Position numbers and translations under genes: made by a program. A DNA stretch of 64,000 bases from Nostoc spongiaeforme FACHB-130 (GTDB lineage: Bacteria > Cyanobacteriota > Cyanobacteriia > Cyanobacteriales > Nostocaceae): positions 40,550 through 104,549 of the forward strand of contig NZ_JACJTB010000021.1 of the NCBI RefSeq assembly GCF_014698475.1, given 5' to 3'. Below, in pieces: positions 43,910 through 53,406 of the stretch (positions within the stretch are counted from its first letter, which is position 1; each line of letters opens with the position of its first letter). Below the pieces are notes generated by a model that was given only the letters and a program-made list of their open reading frames with translations, searched no databases and was not told where the DNA came from.

Positions 43910-44326
43910 TCAAATGTTACGCAAGGGTACTAAGGTGGTTACTGTATTTTCATCTGAGGTTTTCTCTGGGTTAGATTTCAAGCGTGTCAATCTACTTTTG
44001 CGGACACGTTCGCTTTCTCGAATACCACCTGCTAGTTCATATTCATTGCTGTTTTTGCCGTACTTAAAACCAACTCCTGTCACCATTCTATCTGAAACTT
44101 GTTTTAAGGTTTTTTCCATTTCATCGAGCTTTTGTTTAGAAGAATCTATGATTGCTAGAGCAGAATTATAGTCCTCAAGCATTTTTTTAAATTGCTCGAT
44201 TAATTGCGTCATGCTTTGCAAGTTATGAGTATCATCAAAATTAAGATTTGGATCAATAGCTTTTAGTCCGGCGACTCTAAACTGAGCTTTTTCTAGTATC
44301 TGGGAACTACGTTTTTTTCGAGGCAT
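43910..44326 (-). CDS. Hypothetical coiled-coil protein
   Basis: 138 residues from ATG 44326 (a second ATG is directly upstream). It starts basic (MPRKKRSSQILEKAQFR), has a predicted coiled coil (LIEQFKKMLEDYNSALAIIDSSKQKLDEMEKTLKQV) and a basic part (KYGKNSNEYELAGGIRESERVRKSRLTR). I know similar small proteins from cyanobacteria, but not their function. Confidence 0.7.
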   Translation of the reverse strand: MPRKKRSSQILEKAQFRVAGLKAIDPNLNFDDTHNLQSMTQLIEQFKKMLEDYNSALAIIDSSKQKLDEMEKTLKQVSDRMVTGVGFKYGKNSNEYELAGGIRESERVRKSRLTRLKSNPEKTSDENTVTTLVPLRNI

Positions 44327-44504
44327 CAATTTGCTCTTTTAAAAGCTTTACAAAGCTATTTTGGCTTAGTTAACCTGGATTTTAGTTCAGCAAAAAACAC
44401 ATTTTTCTTTACAAAATTTTTTATTTATGCCCGTGTTTTCTCTGAGTTTAATCACAGATGGCATTTTTACTGCATAGTTAAGAGCGATCGCTTTAATCTT
44501 AAGC

Positions 44505-44630
44505 CTTAATGTTGTAATCTTAAGGCTTAATATTGTAACTTTAAGGCTTAAGGTTGTAATCTTAAGCCTTAGTATTGTAACTTTAAGGCTTAGTGCTGTA
44601 ATCTTAAGGCTTAATGTTGTAATTTTAAGG
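44505..44630. repeat. 21-bp tandem repeat, six units
   Basis: Units of the form CTTAATGTTGTAATCTTAAGG, alternating between TAATC and TAACT forms, run in exact 21-bp register from 44505 to 44630. They contain a CTTAAG palindrome. A decayed copy follows (44631-44651). The array keeps a reading frame open on the minus strand (KITTLSLKITALSLKV), but this is a side effect and not a convincing gene. Confidence 0.85.
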
Positions 44631-44656
44631 GTCAACGTTATAACATTGATGACCAA

Positions 44657-44970
44657 AGTTTGTTAGTGAGTGCCATCATCGCCGCATAGTGTATATTTTT
44701 GATAGTAAGCGATCGTAGAACTTTAACAGTTTTTGTAGGTTAGGTAAAAGATACATTCTTTAAAGAAATGCGATCGCGCATAATTATAACTAAGCAAATT
44801 TAACTATATTTAATGTTGAAAAACAAGAATTTTTTATCTCACGCAGAGGCGCAGAGGCGCAAAGAGTTATGGGAAGTTTGGCAAAGTCAAAAGTTTATTG
44901 AATATCTGTAATATGATTAAACAATTCCGATATAATAGTAAATTTGGCTATTGCACTCATTTTTTAGTAT
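44657..44970. other. 314-bp intergenic region upstream of the ferredoxin gene
   Basis: Contains two HIP1-like sites and a partial copy (44838-44865) of the CGCAGAGGCGCAGAG repeat also found at ~26458. No gene seen. Confidence 0.5.
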
Positions 44971-45288
44971 ATGTCCAAAACCTACACCGTAGAACTGCTT
45001 CACCAAGGCAAAGTTCATACTCTGCAAGTTCCTGAAACCGAAACTATTTTATCTGTTGCCGATGCTGCTGGTTTAGAACTACCTAGTTCTTGTCATGCAG
45101 GTGTATGTACAACTTGCGCCGCGCAAATTACTGAAGGAACTGTAGACCAAACTGATGGTATGGGCGTTAGTCTAGAATTACAAAAACAAGGTTATACATT
45201 ACTTTGTGTCGCTTATCCCCGTTCTGATTTGAAAATTGAGACTGAAAAAGAAGAAATAGTTTATCAGTTGCAATTTGGCAAAGACTAA
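44971..45288 (+). CDS. [2Fe-2S] plant-type ferredoxin
   Basis: 105 residues with the plant-type cluster: LPSSCHAGVCTTCAAQI (three Cys) and the fourth Cys in YTLLCVAYPRSD. Length and acidic surface fit ferredoxins that carry electrons from photosystem I. It has small differences from PetF1 in the region before the fourth Cys (GMGVSLELQKQGY), so it may be a minor isoform. Specific partner unknown. Confidence 0.92.
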   Translation: MSKTYTVELLHQGKVHTLQVPETETILSVADAAGLELPSSCHAGVCTTCAAQITEGTVDQTDGMGVSLELQKQGYTLLCVAYPRSDLKIETEKEEIVYQLQFGKD

Positions 45289-45631
45289 TAAAGTGTGAAG
45301 TCTGAAGTATAAAGTCTGAAAGGATGTTTTAAAAGTTGCTGGTGATGTATCAAATATTTTTAGATCCCCCTAAATCCCCCTTAAAAAGGGGGACTTGAAG
45401 AAAAATTCCCCCCTTTTTAAGGGGGGTTAGGGGGGATCATAATGCTAGGCAACTTGATACGACTTGTGTGTACACCTAGCTTTTTAAGGGAGGCTTAAAG
45501 AGATATTGATACAGTCCGGTATTTGACAAACATCATCTGAAGTCTGAAGAATAAAATTTCATACTTCATACTTCATAATTCATACTTCATTCGGCTATTC
45601 TAGAACAAATTAATGAAGAGGATGAACAGCG
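45289..45631. other. 343-bp intergenic region dominated by inverted repeats
   Basis: It holds the large inverted repeat given below and GAAGTATAAAGTCTGAA/CATACTTCATACTTCAT-like arrays. No gene seen. Confidence 0.55.
45363..45438. repeat. Long inverted repeat (nested G/C-run palindrome)
   Basis: GATCCCCCTAA...CCCCCTTAAAAAGGGGG pairs with CCCCCCTTTTTAAGGGGGG...TTAGGGGGGATC, so both a small inner hairpin in each arm and a long cruciform can form. It lies 75 bp after the ferredoxin gene and could end transcription both ways. It is a dispersed cyanobacterial repeat type. Confidence 0.8.
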
Positions 45632-45814
45632 ATGACTACTCATTTTATTACCGCAGAAATCGACATTCAAGAAACTCCTACTGAGTTGCAAAAAACAATT
45701 GAAGCTGAGTTGCAAAAACAAGGTGAACCTCTGCGTTGGGCTATTACATCTGTAGATGAAACACAGCAAAAGGCTACTGTAGAAGCAGTTGTTACTACAA
45801 GTGCTGAGTGCTGA
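45632..45814 (+). CDS. Small conserved hypothetical protein
   Basis: 60 residues (TAEIDIQETPTELQKTIEAELQKQGEPLRWAITSVD), a beta-alpha-beta-like pattern. I know it as a conserved cyanobacterial hypothetical with no assigned role. The last codons and the stop (AGT GCT GAG TGC TGA) are formed by a TGAGTGC heptamer array, so the natural end may have been replaced. Confidence 0.65.
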   Translation: MTTHFITAEIDIQETPTELQKTIEAELQKQGEPLRWAITSVDETQQKATVEAVVTTSAEC

Positions 45815-45828
45815 GTGCTGAGTGCTGA
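45801..45828. repeat. Heptamer tandem repeat (GTGCTGA x4)
   Basis: Four perfect units GTGCTGA. The first two include the end of the preceding gene. The same heptamer occurs four times at 58964-58991. Confidence 0.85.
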
Positions 45829-46061
45829 GTGGTATTAAAAGATTGTATTACTTGGTAAAGTCTAAGACTTGTAGTTTCACGTGAGTTAAACAAAGATAAA
45901 AACCCCTCTCCAAACCTCTTCCCCTGTGGGAGAGAGGCTTTGAAACTCTATTTTTTTGTTGAAAACTAGTCGTATTTTTGCCCCTCTCCGCGTCGGAGAG
46001 GGGTTGGGGAGAGGTTAATCAAACTCACTTTAATTTACACATCTACTCACTCAGCACTGAA

Positions 46062-47099
46062 ATGCGTCCTTACACCGCGATTTTAATTGTACCTACTGGC
46101 GTTGGGGCGGCAATTGGGGGTTATGCGGGTGATGCTATACCTGTTGCTCGAACTTTAGCACAGGTTTGCGATCGCCTGATTACTCACCCCAATGTCCTCA
46201 ACGGCGCAAGTTTATATTGGAATATCCCCAACGCTTTTTATGTGGAAGGTTACGGGTTAGATAAATTCGCTTCTGGTAATTGGGGTTTACGTCCAGTTCG
46301 TAATAATAAAGTAGGTTTGCTTTTAGACCAAGGGATTGAACCAGACTTATTACTGCGTCACCTGCAAGCTGCTGATGCGGCTAGGGCAACCCTGGGATTA
46401 ACGATTACAGATTATGTAATTACAGATGCCCCGTTAAATGTAGAATTACGCACTTCAACTTCAGGGGCAAGTTGGGGAACTATTGGCAACCCAGATAGTT
46501 TACTGCGTGGTGCGGAAAAACTCATCCAAAAAACTGGGGCAGAAGCGATCGCAGTTGTCGCCCGTTTCCCCGATGATATAGATAAAGATGCTGTACAAAA
46601 TTATCTCCAAGGCAAAGGCGTAGACACAATAGCCGGCGCAGAAGCCGTAATTAGTCATTTATTAGTCAGACACTTGCAAATTCCCTGCGCCCATTCACCA
46701 GCACTCGCTAGTACTCCACCTTATCCCGATTTATCTCCTCGTTCCGCCGCCGAAGAATTAGGCTATACTTTTTTACCAAGCGTACTTGTTGGTTTAAGTC
46801 GCGCCCCGCAATTTATTGTCGAGAAACAATTATTTACATCTTGTCAAGATGATATTTGGGCTAATCAAATAGATGCTGCGATCGTACCTGCAAACGCTTG
46901 TGGTAGTAGTGCTTTACTCAGTTTAAGCCAAAGCCACTGCCAAATAATTACCGTCAAAGATAATCAAACCCAAATCCAAGTTCCAGCCCAACCTTTAGGA
47001 ATCAAATCTATCCAGGTAAACTCGTATTTAGAGGCAGTCGGTGTATTGGTAGCCCTCAAAGCTGGCATCAATCCCCATGCTTTGGTTAATGGTCAATAG
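46062..47099 (+). CDS. DUF3326 family protein
   Basis: 345 residues from ATG 46062. The frame is open from 45978, but that part is repeat DNA. The start MRPYTAILIVPTGVGAAIGGYAGD is typical of DUF3326, a family seen in cyanobacteria and some plants. Conserved glycine-rich and PNAFYVEGYGLD segments are present. The molecular function is not known. The downstream gene starts 71 bp later on the same strand. Confidence 0.82.
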   Translation: MRPYTAILIVPTGVGAAIGGYAGDAIPVARTLAQVCDRLITHPNVLNGASLYWNIPNAFYVEGYGLDKFASGNWGLRPVRNNKVGLLLDQGIEPDLLLRHLQAADAARATLGLTITDYVITDAPLNVELRTSTSGASWGTIGNPDSLLRGAEKLIQKTGAEAIAVVARFPDDIDKDAVQNYLQGKGVDTIAGAEAVISHLLVRHLQIPCAHSPALASTPPYPDLSPRSAAEELGYTFLPSVLVGLSRAPQFIVEKQLFTSCQDDIWANQIDAAIVPANACGSSALLSLSQSHCQIITVKDNQTQIQVPAQPLGIKSIQVNSYLEAVGVLVALKAGINPHALVNGQ

Positions 47100-47170
47100 T
47101 CCTTTGTCATTTTCATTTTCTTCCCCAACTCCCTACTCCCCACTCCCTACTCCCTAAACTCTGAACTCCC

Positions 47171-47752
47171 GTGGTAGAACAACAAAAACAAGACCCTGAA
47201 ATTCCCTATTTGACCCGTACCCAAGTGCTGATAGCAATGGGTGTAACAGCAATTCTGTTATGGACAGTTGCCAAAGTTTGGTTACGCTTTGGTAATGTAT
47301 TTCTATTCAAGTGGGAATGGAACCCAATAGATTTTCTTTGGGGGCTGGCTGTAGGAATGATTATTACCTGCTTGAGTGGTGTAGCATATCGCTTGTGGCC
47401 TGCCTATCGTCAAAGCGCAGATTATTATTTAGAACTAGTCTTAAGACCCTTAGCTTGGCCTGATTTAATTTGGTTGGGTTTACTACCAGGTTTAAGTGAA
47501 GAATTATTATTTCGTGGTGTCATGCTACCAGCTTTAGGCTTAGACCATGTAGCAGTGATTGTCTCTAGCCTTTGCTTTGGAGTTTTACACCTCAGTGGTT
47601 CGCAACAATGGCCTTACGTACTATGGGCAACTGTGATTGGATTGATTTTAGGATATAGCGCCTTGTTGAGTGGCAATTTGTTAGTTCCAATTGTTGCCCA
47701 TATCATGACAAATTGGATTTCCAGCTATTTTTGGAAAATGCAGCAACGGTAA
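47171..47752 (+). CDS. CPBP family intramembrane glutamic endopeptidase
   Basis: 193 residues, GTG start. Membrane helices are clear, and the catalytic motifs are in place: LPGLSEELLFRGVML (EExxxR), FGVLHLSG (FxxxH) and VPIVAHIMTNW (HxxxN). Related proteins cleave prenylated or other membrane substrates or act in stress and bacteriocin immunity. No substrate can be named. Confidence 0.9.
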   Translation: MVEQQKQDPEIPYLTRTQVLIAMGVTAILLWTVAKVWLRFGNVFLFKWEWNPIDFLWGLAVGMIITCLSGVAYRLWPAYRQSADYYLELVLRPLAWPDLIWLGLLPGLSEELLFRGVMLPALGLDHVAVIVSSLCFGVLHLSGSQQWPYVLWATVIGLILGYSALLSGNLLVPIVAHIMTNWISSYFWKMQQR

Positions 47753-47873
47753 AGAAAGTAGAAGGCCGATTGTATGGCAATACAGTTCAGATAAGCTTTT
47801 TTCACTTCTCGATTCTTTACCTGAACAAGTAGTTTAACAAACTAATAGGATTGCTCAACAATTTTCTTTGATT

Positions 47874-48638
47874 TTATCTGCTTGCTGTTTCTCTAGAAAC
47901 ATTCATGTTCTGCCAAAAAGAAAAATCTTTGGTCATCTGCGCTGACCAAGTTTTATGATGAATCATCGGCATAGTCGCTACCATTTTTTCCACATTTTTG
48001 GTTTGGCAAGTTGTTGGTAGTTCGGTATTTTCAGAATTAACGCAGGCGTTTTCTGATGCAAAAGCTAAGTAAGTTGTGACTTTAAGTTCTCTATTTAAAG
48101 CATCCGATCTAGGTTCAGTATTAACTTCATTCATCCCTACATAGGCGATGTTTTGCGAATCTTCCATTGTCCGCAGCATACTAATAGCGTTGTAGTTAGT
48201 GCTAACCAACGTACCGCGTCTGAGAGGCTGAAAGCTATGTACATCATTGGAAGTATTTGCTTGAGATGTCATACTAGCAATCATTTCGTTACTCATGAAA
48301 ACTTTATTAATGCCAACTGGCATTTTGTCATATTTACTCACCGTCAAACCCATTAAAGCTTCAGACATTGCATCTGTATTCTGAAATAATCCACCATCAT
48401 AATTAGGAAAGACGGCTGTTGGGTTAATATTTTGAGTTGACTCCATAAAAGGAGTGTTGGCTTGATATTGATTACTCGCTAAAGTGGCAAAGGTCGAATT
48501 GATTGTGGATGAGGTTGCACTACCTTCTAAATAATTGACAGACTGAGCATTTTGAGCGTTAACAGATTGGATATTTGCACTTAAGGTAGTTGCAAGTACG
48601 AGTCCTAGTAGATAGCATTGACTTCTGTTAGTTAGCAT
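47874..48638 (-). CDS. Secreted hypothetical protein
   Basis: 254 residues. A Sec signal peptide is likely (CYLLGLVLATTLSANIQSVNAQ, cut after VNAQ). The mature part is rich in Asn, Ser, Thr and Met and has two cysteines (ENACVNSEN, TTCQTKN) that may form a disulfide. I do not recognise any domain. It is flanked by spacers, so it forms a single unit. Confidence 0.6.
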   Translation of the reverse strand: MLTNRSQCYLLGLVLATTLSANIQSVNAQNAQSVNYLEGSATSSTINSTFATLASNQYQANTPFMESTQNINPTAVFPNYDGGLFQNTDAMSEALMGLTVSKYDKMPVGINKVFMSNEMIASMTSQANTSNDVHSFQPLRRGTLVSTNYNAISMLRTMEDSQNIAYVGMNEVNTEPRSDALNRELKVTTYLAFASENACVNSENTELPTTCQTKNVEKMVATMPMIHHKTWSAQMTKDFSFWQNMNVSRETASR

Positions 48639-48997
48639 GGAATCAATTTTCCTATACCCTGTAAATTTGATCAGTGAAACTTTCTTTGTTATTATTTAAT
48701 TTTTAGGTTAAGATAAGAGTAAAGTCAGGTTATGTGTGATCTCTATACAATATAGGTATGCCCTAGGTAAATTTTTGCAAATTAACATCTGAGCAAAGAT
48801 TATTCCCTAGGAGATAACCTTTGCCGATGTAATCTGACGTAACAATCTAAAAAGCTCAGTAGATAAGCCTTTTCTTGCTCTTGGCACTAAATATAACAAC
48901 ATTGCTTCACAGAATTATTAAAAATAGCTGAAATATTCCAGATAAATTGAAAAGGTCAATTATGGCTGGACAATTTAGGTAGTTTTGGCACAAATAA
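48639..48997. other. 359-bp intergenic region
   Basis: AT-rich spacer between two minus-strand genes. It contains CCTAGGTAAATTTTTGC and CCCTAGGAGATAACC, which share CCTAGG. No gene or strong hairpin seen. Confidence 0.4.
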
Positions 48998-50278
48998 TCA
49001 ATTCTGTAAAGTTGTCTTTGATACAATTCGCGTTTTTTTTAGTTCGGCTGAAGAGAGTTGTTCGCCAGTTTGTAGGCGGGTTGCAGATGTTTGCAGAACC
49101 TTGGCTGCACTAGTATCACCAATTTGTAAGGCAGTGTTCGCCGCAGTTTGTAACATTGTTGCAGCACCGATGCGATCGCCTTGTTGTAATTTCATCTCTG
49201 CTAACTGAGTTTGGCGATATTTGGCTAATGTCAAAATCGACTGCTGTACCTGGGGATTGAGGGCGGGTTGATGTTGGCGCAGGAAATTAGCAGATATATT
49301 CATCATTGGAGAAAGTAAGCCTTCTTGGTTGGAGGCGGGGTCATCGTAACAAATCTGCATCTGTCCAATGACTTGTTCTCCTTCTGGTAATTTTCCTAAA
49401 TAAAGATTGACTAAAACTACCCGGTCTACACCTTGCATTAAATCACCCAGTCGGACTTTAAAGCCGCTATTGCTGTTTTGCTGCACTGGTAACTCAATTG
49501 TGTCTGGAAAAACTTGGGCGATGGGTTTTAATTCTGCTAATCGGATATGAGGTGCAAGGGAAAACTGCAAATAAGCATTTGTTAGCCCTATTGATGATAT
49601 TCGACCAAACAACCGCCCAAATTGTTCTAAAACTTGTTCTGGATGCTCAACATAAGCCAAACTACCACCGCCAGCATCAGCAATTTTTTCCAGTAAATCT
49701 GAGTTCCAGTTATTGCCAAAACCGAGAGTGTTAATTGTTAGATTGATTTTAGCTGCCTTTTGCGCCAGTTCCAGACAGCGTTTGTTGTCATCGTTGCCGA
49801 TTTCCCACTTCCACAGCCGTAAACTGCTTTCACCATGTCCATCGGTGAGAAGGAAAGCTTGGGAAACAGCGCCTTTAGCACCTTGCATCAGTTCTGTGAT
49901 GCCCAATTCTAACCCGGTAGCAATAGCAGTACCGCCACTGGCAATGAGTTTTTTTGGCAACAGCGATTTAATAGTACTGGGGTCTTGAATTACTTGATGG
50001 GGAACAATCACTTCCGCAGAACCAGAAAAAGCCACTATTGAGATGCGATCGCCAGGCTGTAACTTATTTAATAATTGCTCTACTGCTTGCATCACAGTTT
50101 GCATTGGTTTGCCGTGCATCGAACCGCTTTTATCCAGAATTAAGCATAAATTCAACGGCAAACGCCCCTCAACCTGATCAGCAAGCGCAGAAACCGAAAC
50201 TACTAATTGACGTTGACTGCTGACTTGAGCCACATCAACGTTACGATCACTTAGCAACGAGAGCAATTTAACCTTCAT
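48998..50278 (-). CDS. VWA-domain protein (first of a tandem pair by position)
   Basis: 426 residues. The von Willebrand A domain has the MIDAS motif LILDKSGSMHGKPM (DxSxS, ~45-58), the conserved threonine in ASGGTAIATGLEL and the aspartate in FLLTDGHGES. The C-terminal ~130 residues are helical (ILTLAKYRQTQLAEMKLQQGDRIGAATMLQTA). VWA proteins bind protein partners through a metal ion. It overlaps the paralogue upstream by 4 bp (ATGA). Relative to that paralogue it carries an insertion near SLRLWKWEIGNDD. Confidence 0.88.
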   Translation of the reverse strand: MKVKLLSLLSDRNVDVAQVSSQRQLVVSVSALADQVEGRLPLNLCLILDKSGSMHGKPMQTVMQAVEQLLNKLQPGDRISIVAFSGSAEVIVPHQVIQDPSTIKSLLPKKLIASGGTAIATGLELGITELMQGAKGAVSQAFLLTDGHGESSLRLWKWEIGNDDNKRCLELAQKAAKINLTINTLGFGNNWNSDLLEKIADAGGGSLAYVEHPEQVLEQFGRLFGRISSIGLTNAYLQFSLAPHIRLAELKPIAQVFPDTIELPVQQNSNSGFKVRLGDLMQGVDRVVLVNLYLGKLPEGEQVIGQMQICYDDPASNQEGLLSPMMNISANFLRQHQPALNPQVQQSILTLAKYRQTQLAEMKLQQGDRIGAATMLQTAANTALQIGDTSAAKVLQTSATRLQTGEQLSSAELKKTRIVSKTTLQN

Positions 50279-51531
50279 TGTGGCGGGATATCTTGCAACA
50301 CAGTTTTGGAGACAATACGAGTTTTCTTGCGATCGCTTTCGCTTAAATCTCCTCCCGATTGTAATTGCGTGGCAGAAGTTTGCAAGACTGTGGCTGCACC
50401 TGTATCACCCATTTGCAAGGCAGTTTTAGCAGCAGTTTGCAACATAGTTGCAGCCCCGACGCGATCGCCTTGTTGTAATTTTGCTTCGGCGAGTTGGGTT
50501 TGGCGATACTTGGCTAAAGCCAAAATTGATTGCTGCACCTGGGGATTAATGTTTGGTTGGTAAGCCCTGGTAACATTGGCGTACACTGGGAGATTAGCGG
50601 TAAATAACCCCGTTTGATTTTGGGCAGGATCATCGTAGCGAATTTGGACATTTGCGATCGCTTGTTGACCTTCCGGCAATTGTCCCAGATAAATATTAGC
50701 TAAAATTACTCGCTCCACATCTCTCATTAAATCGCCCAACCGAATCGCAAACCTTCCATCGGCTTCTTGTTGCAAAGGAAGTTCAATCGTATCGGGATAA
50801 ACTTGGGCAACAGGTTTAAGTTCTGCTAACCGGACATTCGGCATTAATGAAAATAACAGATAAGCATTAGTCAAGCCCACAGTTTGAATCCGGCTGAATA
50901 ACCGCCCAAACTCATTCACAGCTTGATCAGGTCTTTGAATATAAGATAAAGTGCCTAAACCTGCATCAGCAATTCTTTCTAAAACATCTTGGTTCCAATT
51001 GTCGCCAAAGCCCAAAGTATTTAAAGTTAAATTGTAACCAGCAGCTAACTGAGCAAACTTAAAGCAACGGTTATTATCTCCGTGTTCATTTTCCCCATCG
51101 GTGAGCAAAAATGCTTGGGAAATGCGGTCTTTTTTGCCCTTAGCTAACTCCTCAATCGCCAGACGCAAACCTTCATCAATCGCCGTTCCGCCATCAGCAG
51201 ATAAGCGGTTAATTTGCTTTTTGATTTGTTCTGGGTCTTCCACAGATTGATTTGCAATTAAGACCTTAGCGCGGTGATCGAAGACTACCACACTCAGGCG
51301 ATCGCTGGGCTTAAGCCTATCAACCAACAAATTTGCGGCTTTTTTCACAGTTTCCAGGGGTTTACCATTCATCGAGCCACTATGGTCGAGAATTAAACAT
51401 AAATTAATCGGCAGAGTCCGGTCTTGGGTATCTGCGATCGCGGACACAGAAAACGAAAGCTGACGTTGACTACTAGTTTGATTAGCATCAACATTTACAT
51501 CATTCAGGGCAGGCTGCAAATTGACCTTCAT
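50275..51531 (-). CDS. VWA-domain protein (upstream paralogue)
   Basis: 418 residues, the first gene of the pair in transcription order. MIDAS motif LILDHSGSMNGKPL, ADGGTAIDEGLRL and FLLTDGENEHGDNN are present. The two proteins align along their full length, including the C-terminal helical repeat-like region, so they are a tandem duplication. No associated MoxR ATPase is in the window. Confidence 0.88.
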   Translation of the reverse strand: MKVNLQPALNDVNVDANQTSSQRQLSFSVSAIADTQDRTLPINLCLILDHSGSMNGKPLETVKKAANLLVDRLKPSDRLSVVVFDHRAKVLIANQSVEDPEQIKKQINRLSADGGTAIDEGLRLAIEELAKGKKDRISQAFLLTDGENEHGDNNRCFKFAQLAAGYNLTLNTLGFGDNWNQDVLERIADAGLGTLSYIQRPDQAVNEFGRLFSRIQTVGLTNAYLLFSLMPNVRLAELKPVAQVYPDTIELPLQQEADGRFAIRLGDLMRDVERVILANIYLGQLPEGQQAIANVQIRYDDPAQNQTGLFTANLPVYANVTRAYQPNINPQVQQSILALAKYRQTQLAEAKLQQGDRVGAATMLQTAAKTALQMGDTGAATVLQTSATQLQSGGDLSESDRKKTRIVSKTVLQDIPPQ

Positions 51532-51855
51532 AACCCAAACTTCCTAAATTCAGGATATATACAATAATTTAGTTAAGAATCCAGCACTCAAAAGCCAGAA
51601 ATCAAAATTTAGCTTCCTAAACATTCTGACTCCCGAATTCCCACCATATTTATAAATAACTTCAAACCGCCAGATCAACGCTACGGAAAACTTATCTTGC
51701 GTAGATAGATTAATATATTCACAATAATCTTAGAAGTCTAGCTTTAGCAGATGCCAGCAATCTCGCCCATTAGCGAGGAAACCGCACCTGACTCTAGCCG
51801 GCATCACGCTAGGATGTATTACAGTTAACGGCATAATTTCAGGCGATCAGTTGCT
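51532..51855. other. 324-bp divergent promoter region (VWA genes / clpR)
   Basis: Contains CTCGCCCATTAGCGAGG, a short hairpin near 51766-51782, and TCTAGCCGGCATCACGCTAGGA. No gene seen. It should contain the promoters of both transcripts. Confidence 0.45.
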
Positions 51856-52518
51856 ATGGACATTTCCCCCATCAAGGCTGTTCAAGCCCCATACTACGGC
51901 GATAACTTCTACCGGACACCGCCGCCAGATTTACCCTCCCTTCTGTTAAAAGAGCGAATTGTCTATCTGGGAATGCCACTGGTACCTGCTGTGACGGAAT
52001 TAATCGTCGCTCAATTATTGTATTTGCAGTCAGACGATCCCGAAAAGCCTATTAAAATCTATATCAACTCAACTGGTACTTCCGGTTATAGTGGCGAACC
52101 CATTGGCTTTGAAACTGAAGCCTTTGCCATCTATGACACAATGAAATACATTAAACCTCCCATCCACACCATTTGTATTGGTTCCGCGATGGGTATGGCT
52201 GCTATGTTATTGAGTGCAGGTACTAAAGGTTGTCGCGCCAGCTTGCCCAACGCCAGCATTATTCTGCACCAGCCCAAGAGCTACGCCCAAGGTCAAGCAA
52301 CTGATATTCAGATTCGGGCGAAGGAAGTTCTGGCCAACAAAGCATCGATGGTTGAGATTTTGACCCGTACCACCGGACAGACGGCCGAAAGAATCACCAA
52401 AGACATGGATCGTCTCTTCTACATGAGTGCATATCAAGCCAAAGAGTACGGTTTAATCGATCGCGTGTTTGAAAAAGAAGAACTCGCTAATCCACCAGTA
52501 CCAACTAGTGTCCTTTAA
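51856..52518 (+). CDS. clpR: ClpR, inactive ClpP-like protease subunit
   Basis: 220 residues of ClpP fold. Where ClpP has the catalytic serine (ASMG), this protein reads GSAMGMAAM, so the serine is replaced by glycine, as in cyanobacterial ClpR. The insertion INSTGTSGYSGEPIGFETEAF is also a ClpR mark. The His-containing ILHQPKSYAQGQ is kept. ClpR mixes with ClpP3 in the essential ClpP3/R core that works with ClpC. It is followed by clpP3 after 99 bp. Confidence 0.93.
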   Translation: MDISPIKAVQAPYYGDNFYRTPPPDLPSLLLKERIVYLGMPLVPAVTELIVAQLLYLQSDDPEKPIKIYINSTGTSGYSGEPIGFETEAFAIYDTMKYIKPPIHTICIGSAMGMAAMLLSAGTKGCRASLPNASIILHQPKSYAQGQATDIQIRAKEVLANKASMVEILTRTTGQTAERITKDMDRLFYMSAYQAKEYGLIDRVFEKEELANPPVPTSVL

Positions 52519-52617
52519 GCTTCAGGGAGTCGGGAATTGGGAGTAGGGAGTAGAAAAAATTCACCACTCCCCACTCACCACTCCCAATCAATTTATTAAT
52601 TATTAACGGAGTTAATC

Positions 52618-53211
52618 ATGCCTATAGGCGTTCCTAAAGTTCCTTACCGGATGCCCGGAGGGCAGTATACAGATTGGATTAGCATCTACGATCGCCTTTA
52701 TCGGGAACGGATTATTTTCTTGGGGCGTGATGTCGATGATGAAATTGCTAACCAAATCATCGCTGTCATGCTGTATCTGGATTCAGAAGACCCAGGTAAA
52801 GATATTTATCTGTATATCAACTCCCCTGGTGGGATGGTAACATCTGGTTTGGCGATTTATGATACGATGCAACACATCAAATCTGATGTTGTGACCATTT
52901 GCGTCGGTCTGGCGGCTTCAATGGGTTCTTTCTTGTTGACTGCTGGCACTAAAGGCAAGCGTCTAGCATTGCCCCATTCCCGGATTATGATTCACCAACC
53001 TTCCGGCGGAACCCGTGGACAAGCCACCGACATCGAAATTGAAGCCAGAGAAATTCTGCGGATTCGCAATCAACTCAATAACATTTACGCTCAAAATACT
53101 GGTCAACCCTTGGCCAAGATTGAGAAAGACATGGATCGTGACTTCTTTATGTCCGCCCAAGAAGCCAAAGAATACGGATTGATTGACCGTGTGATTGAAG
53201 AGCGAATCTAG
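52618..53211 (+). CDS. clpP3: ATP-dependent Clp protease proteolytic subunit ClpP3
   Basis: 197 residues with the full triad: Ser in [12 protein letters not shown], His in [10 protein letters not shown], Asp in the following helix region (MDRDFF). It starts [20 protein letters not shown], as ClpP3 proteins do. It forms the ClpP3/R ring with the upstream gene product. Confidence 0.94.
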   Translation: MPIGVPKVPYRMPGGQYTDWISIYDRLYRERIIFLGRDVDDEIANQIIAVMLYLDSEDPGKDIYLYINSPGGMVTSGLAIYDTMQHIKSDVVTICVGLAASMGSFLLTAGTKGKRLALPHSRIMIHQPSGGTRGQATDIEIEAREILRIRNQLNNIYAQNTGQPLAKIEKDMDRDFFMSAQEAKEYGLIDRVIEERI

Positions 53212-53406
53212 AATCAAGTCAAAAGGTAAAAGTAAAAAGGCAAAAGATTTAAGAATACTTAATTTTTTTACTTTTGCCTTTTACCTTTTTACTTTCCCAA
53301 AACTGTCTAGTTTGAACTATAAATTAGAAAATTTTTGTTTATCATTAAAACCTCATGCTAGAGGCAGAATGCTGATAGCTGTATATTAGATAGCTGATAT
53401 CTCGAA

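Noticed and set aside
44387..44656. 89-codon ORF on the minus strand with a KITTLSLK-type repeat
   Set aside because: It is a by-product of the 21-bp tandem repeat; the codons follow the repeat register and no natural protein ends are seen.
45978..46061. N-terminal extension of the DUF3326 gene
   Set aside because: It consists of the CCCCTCTCC/GGAGAGGGG repeat; the ATG at 46062 matches the family start.
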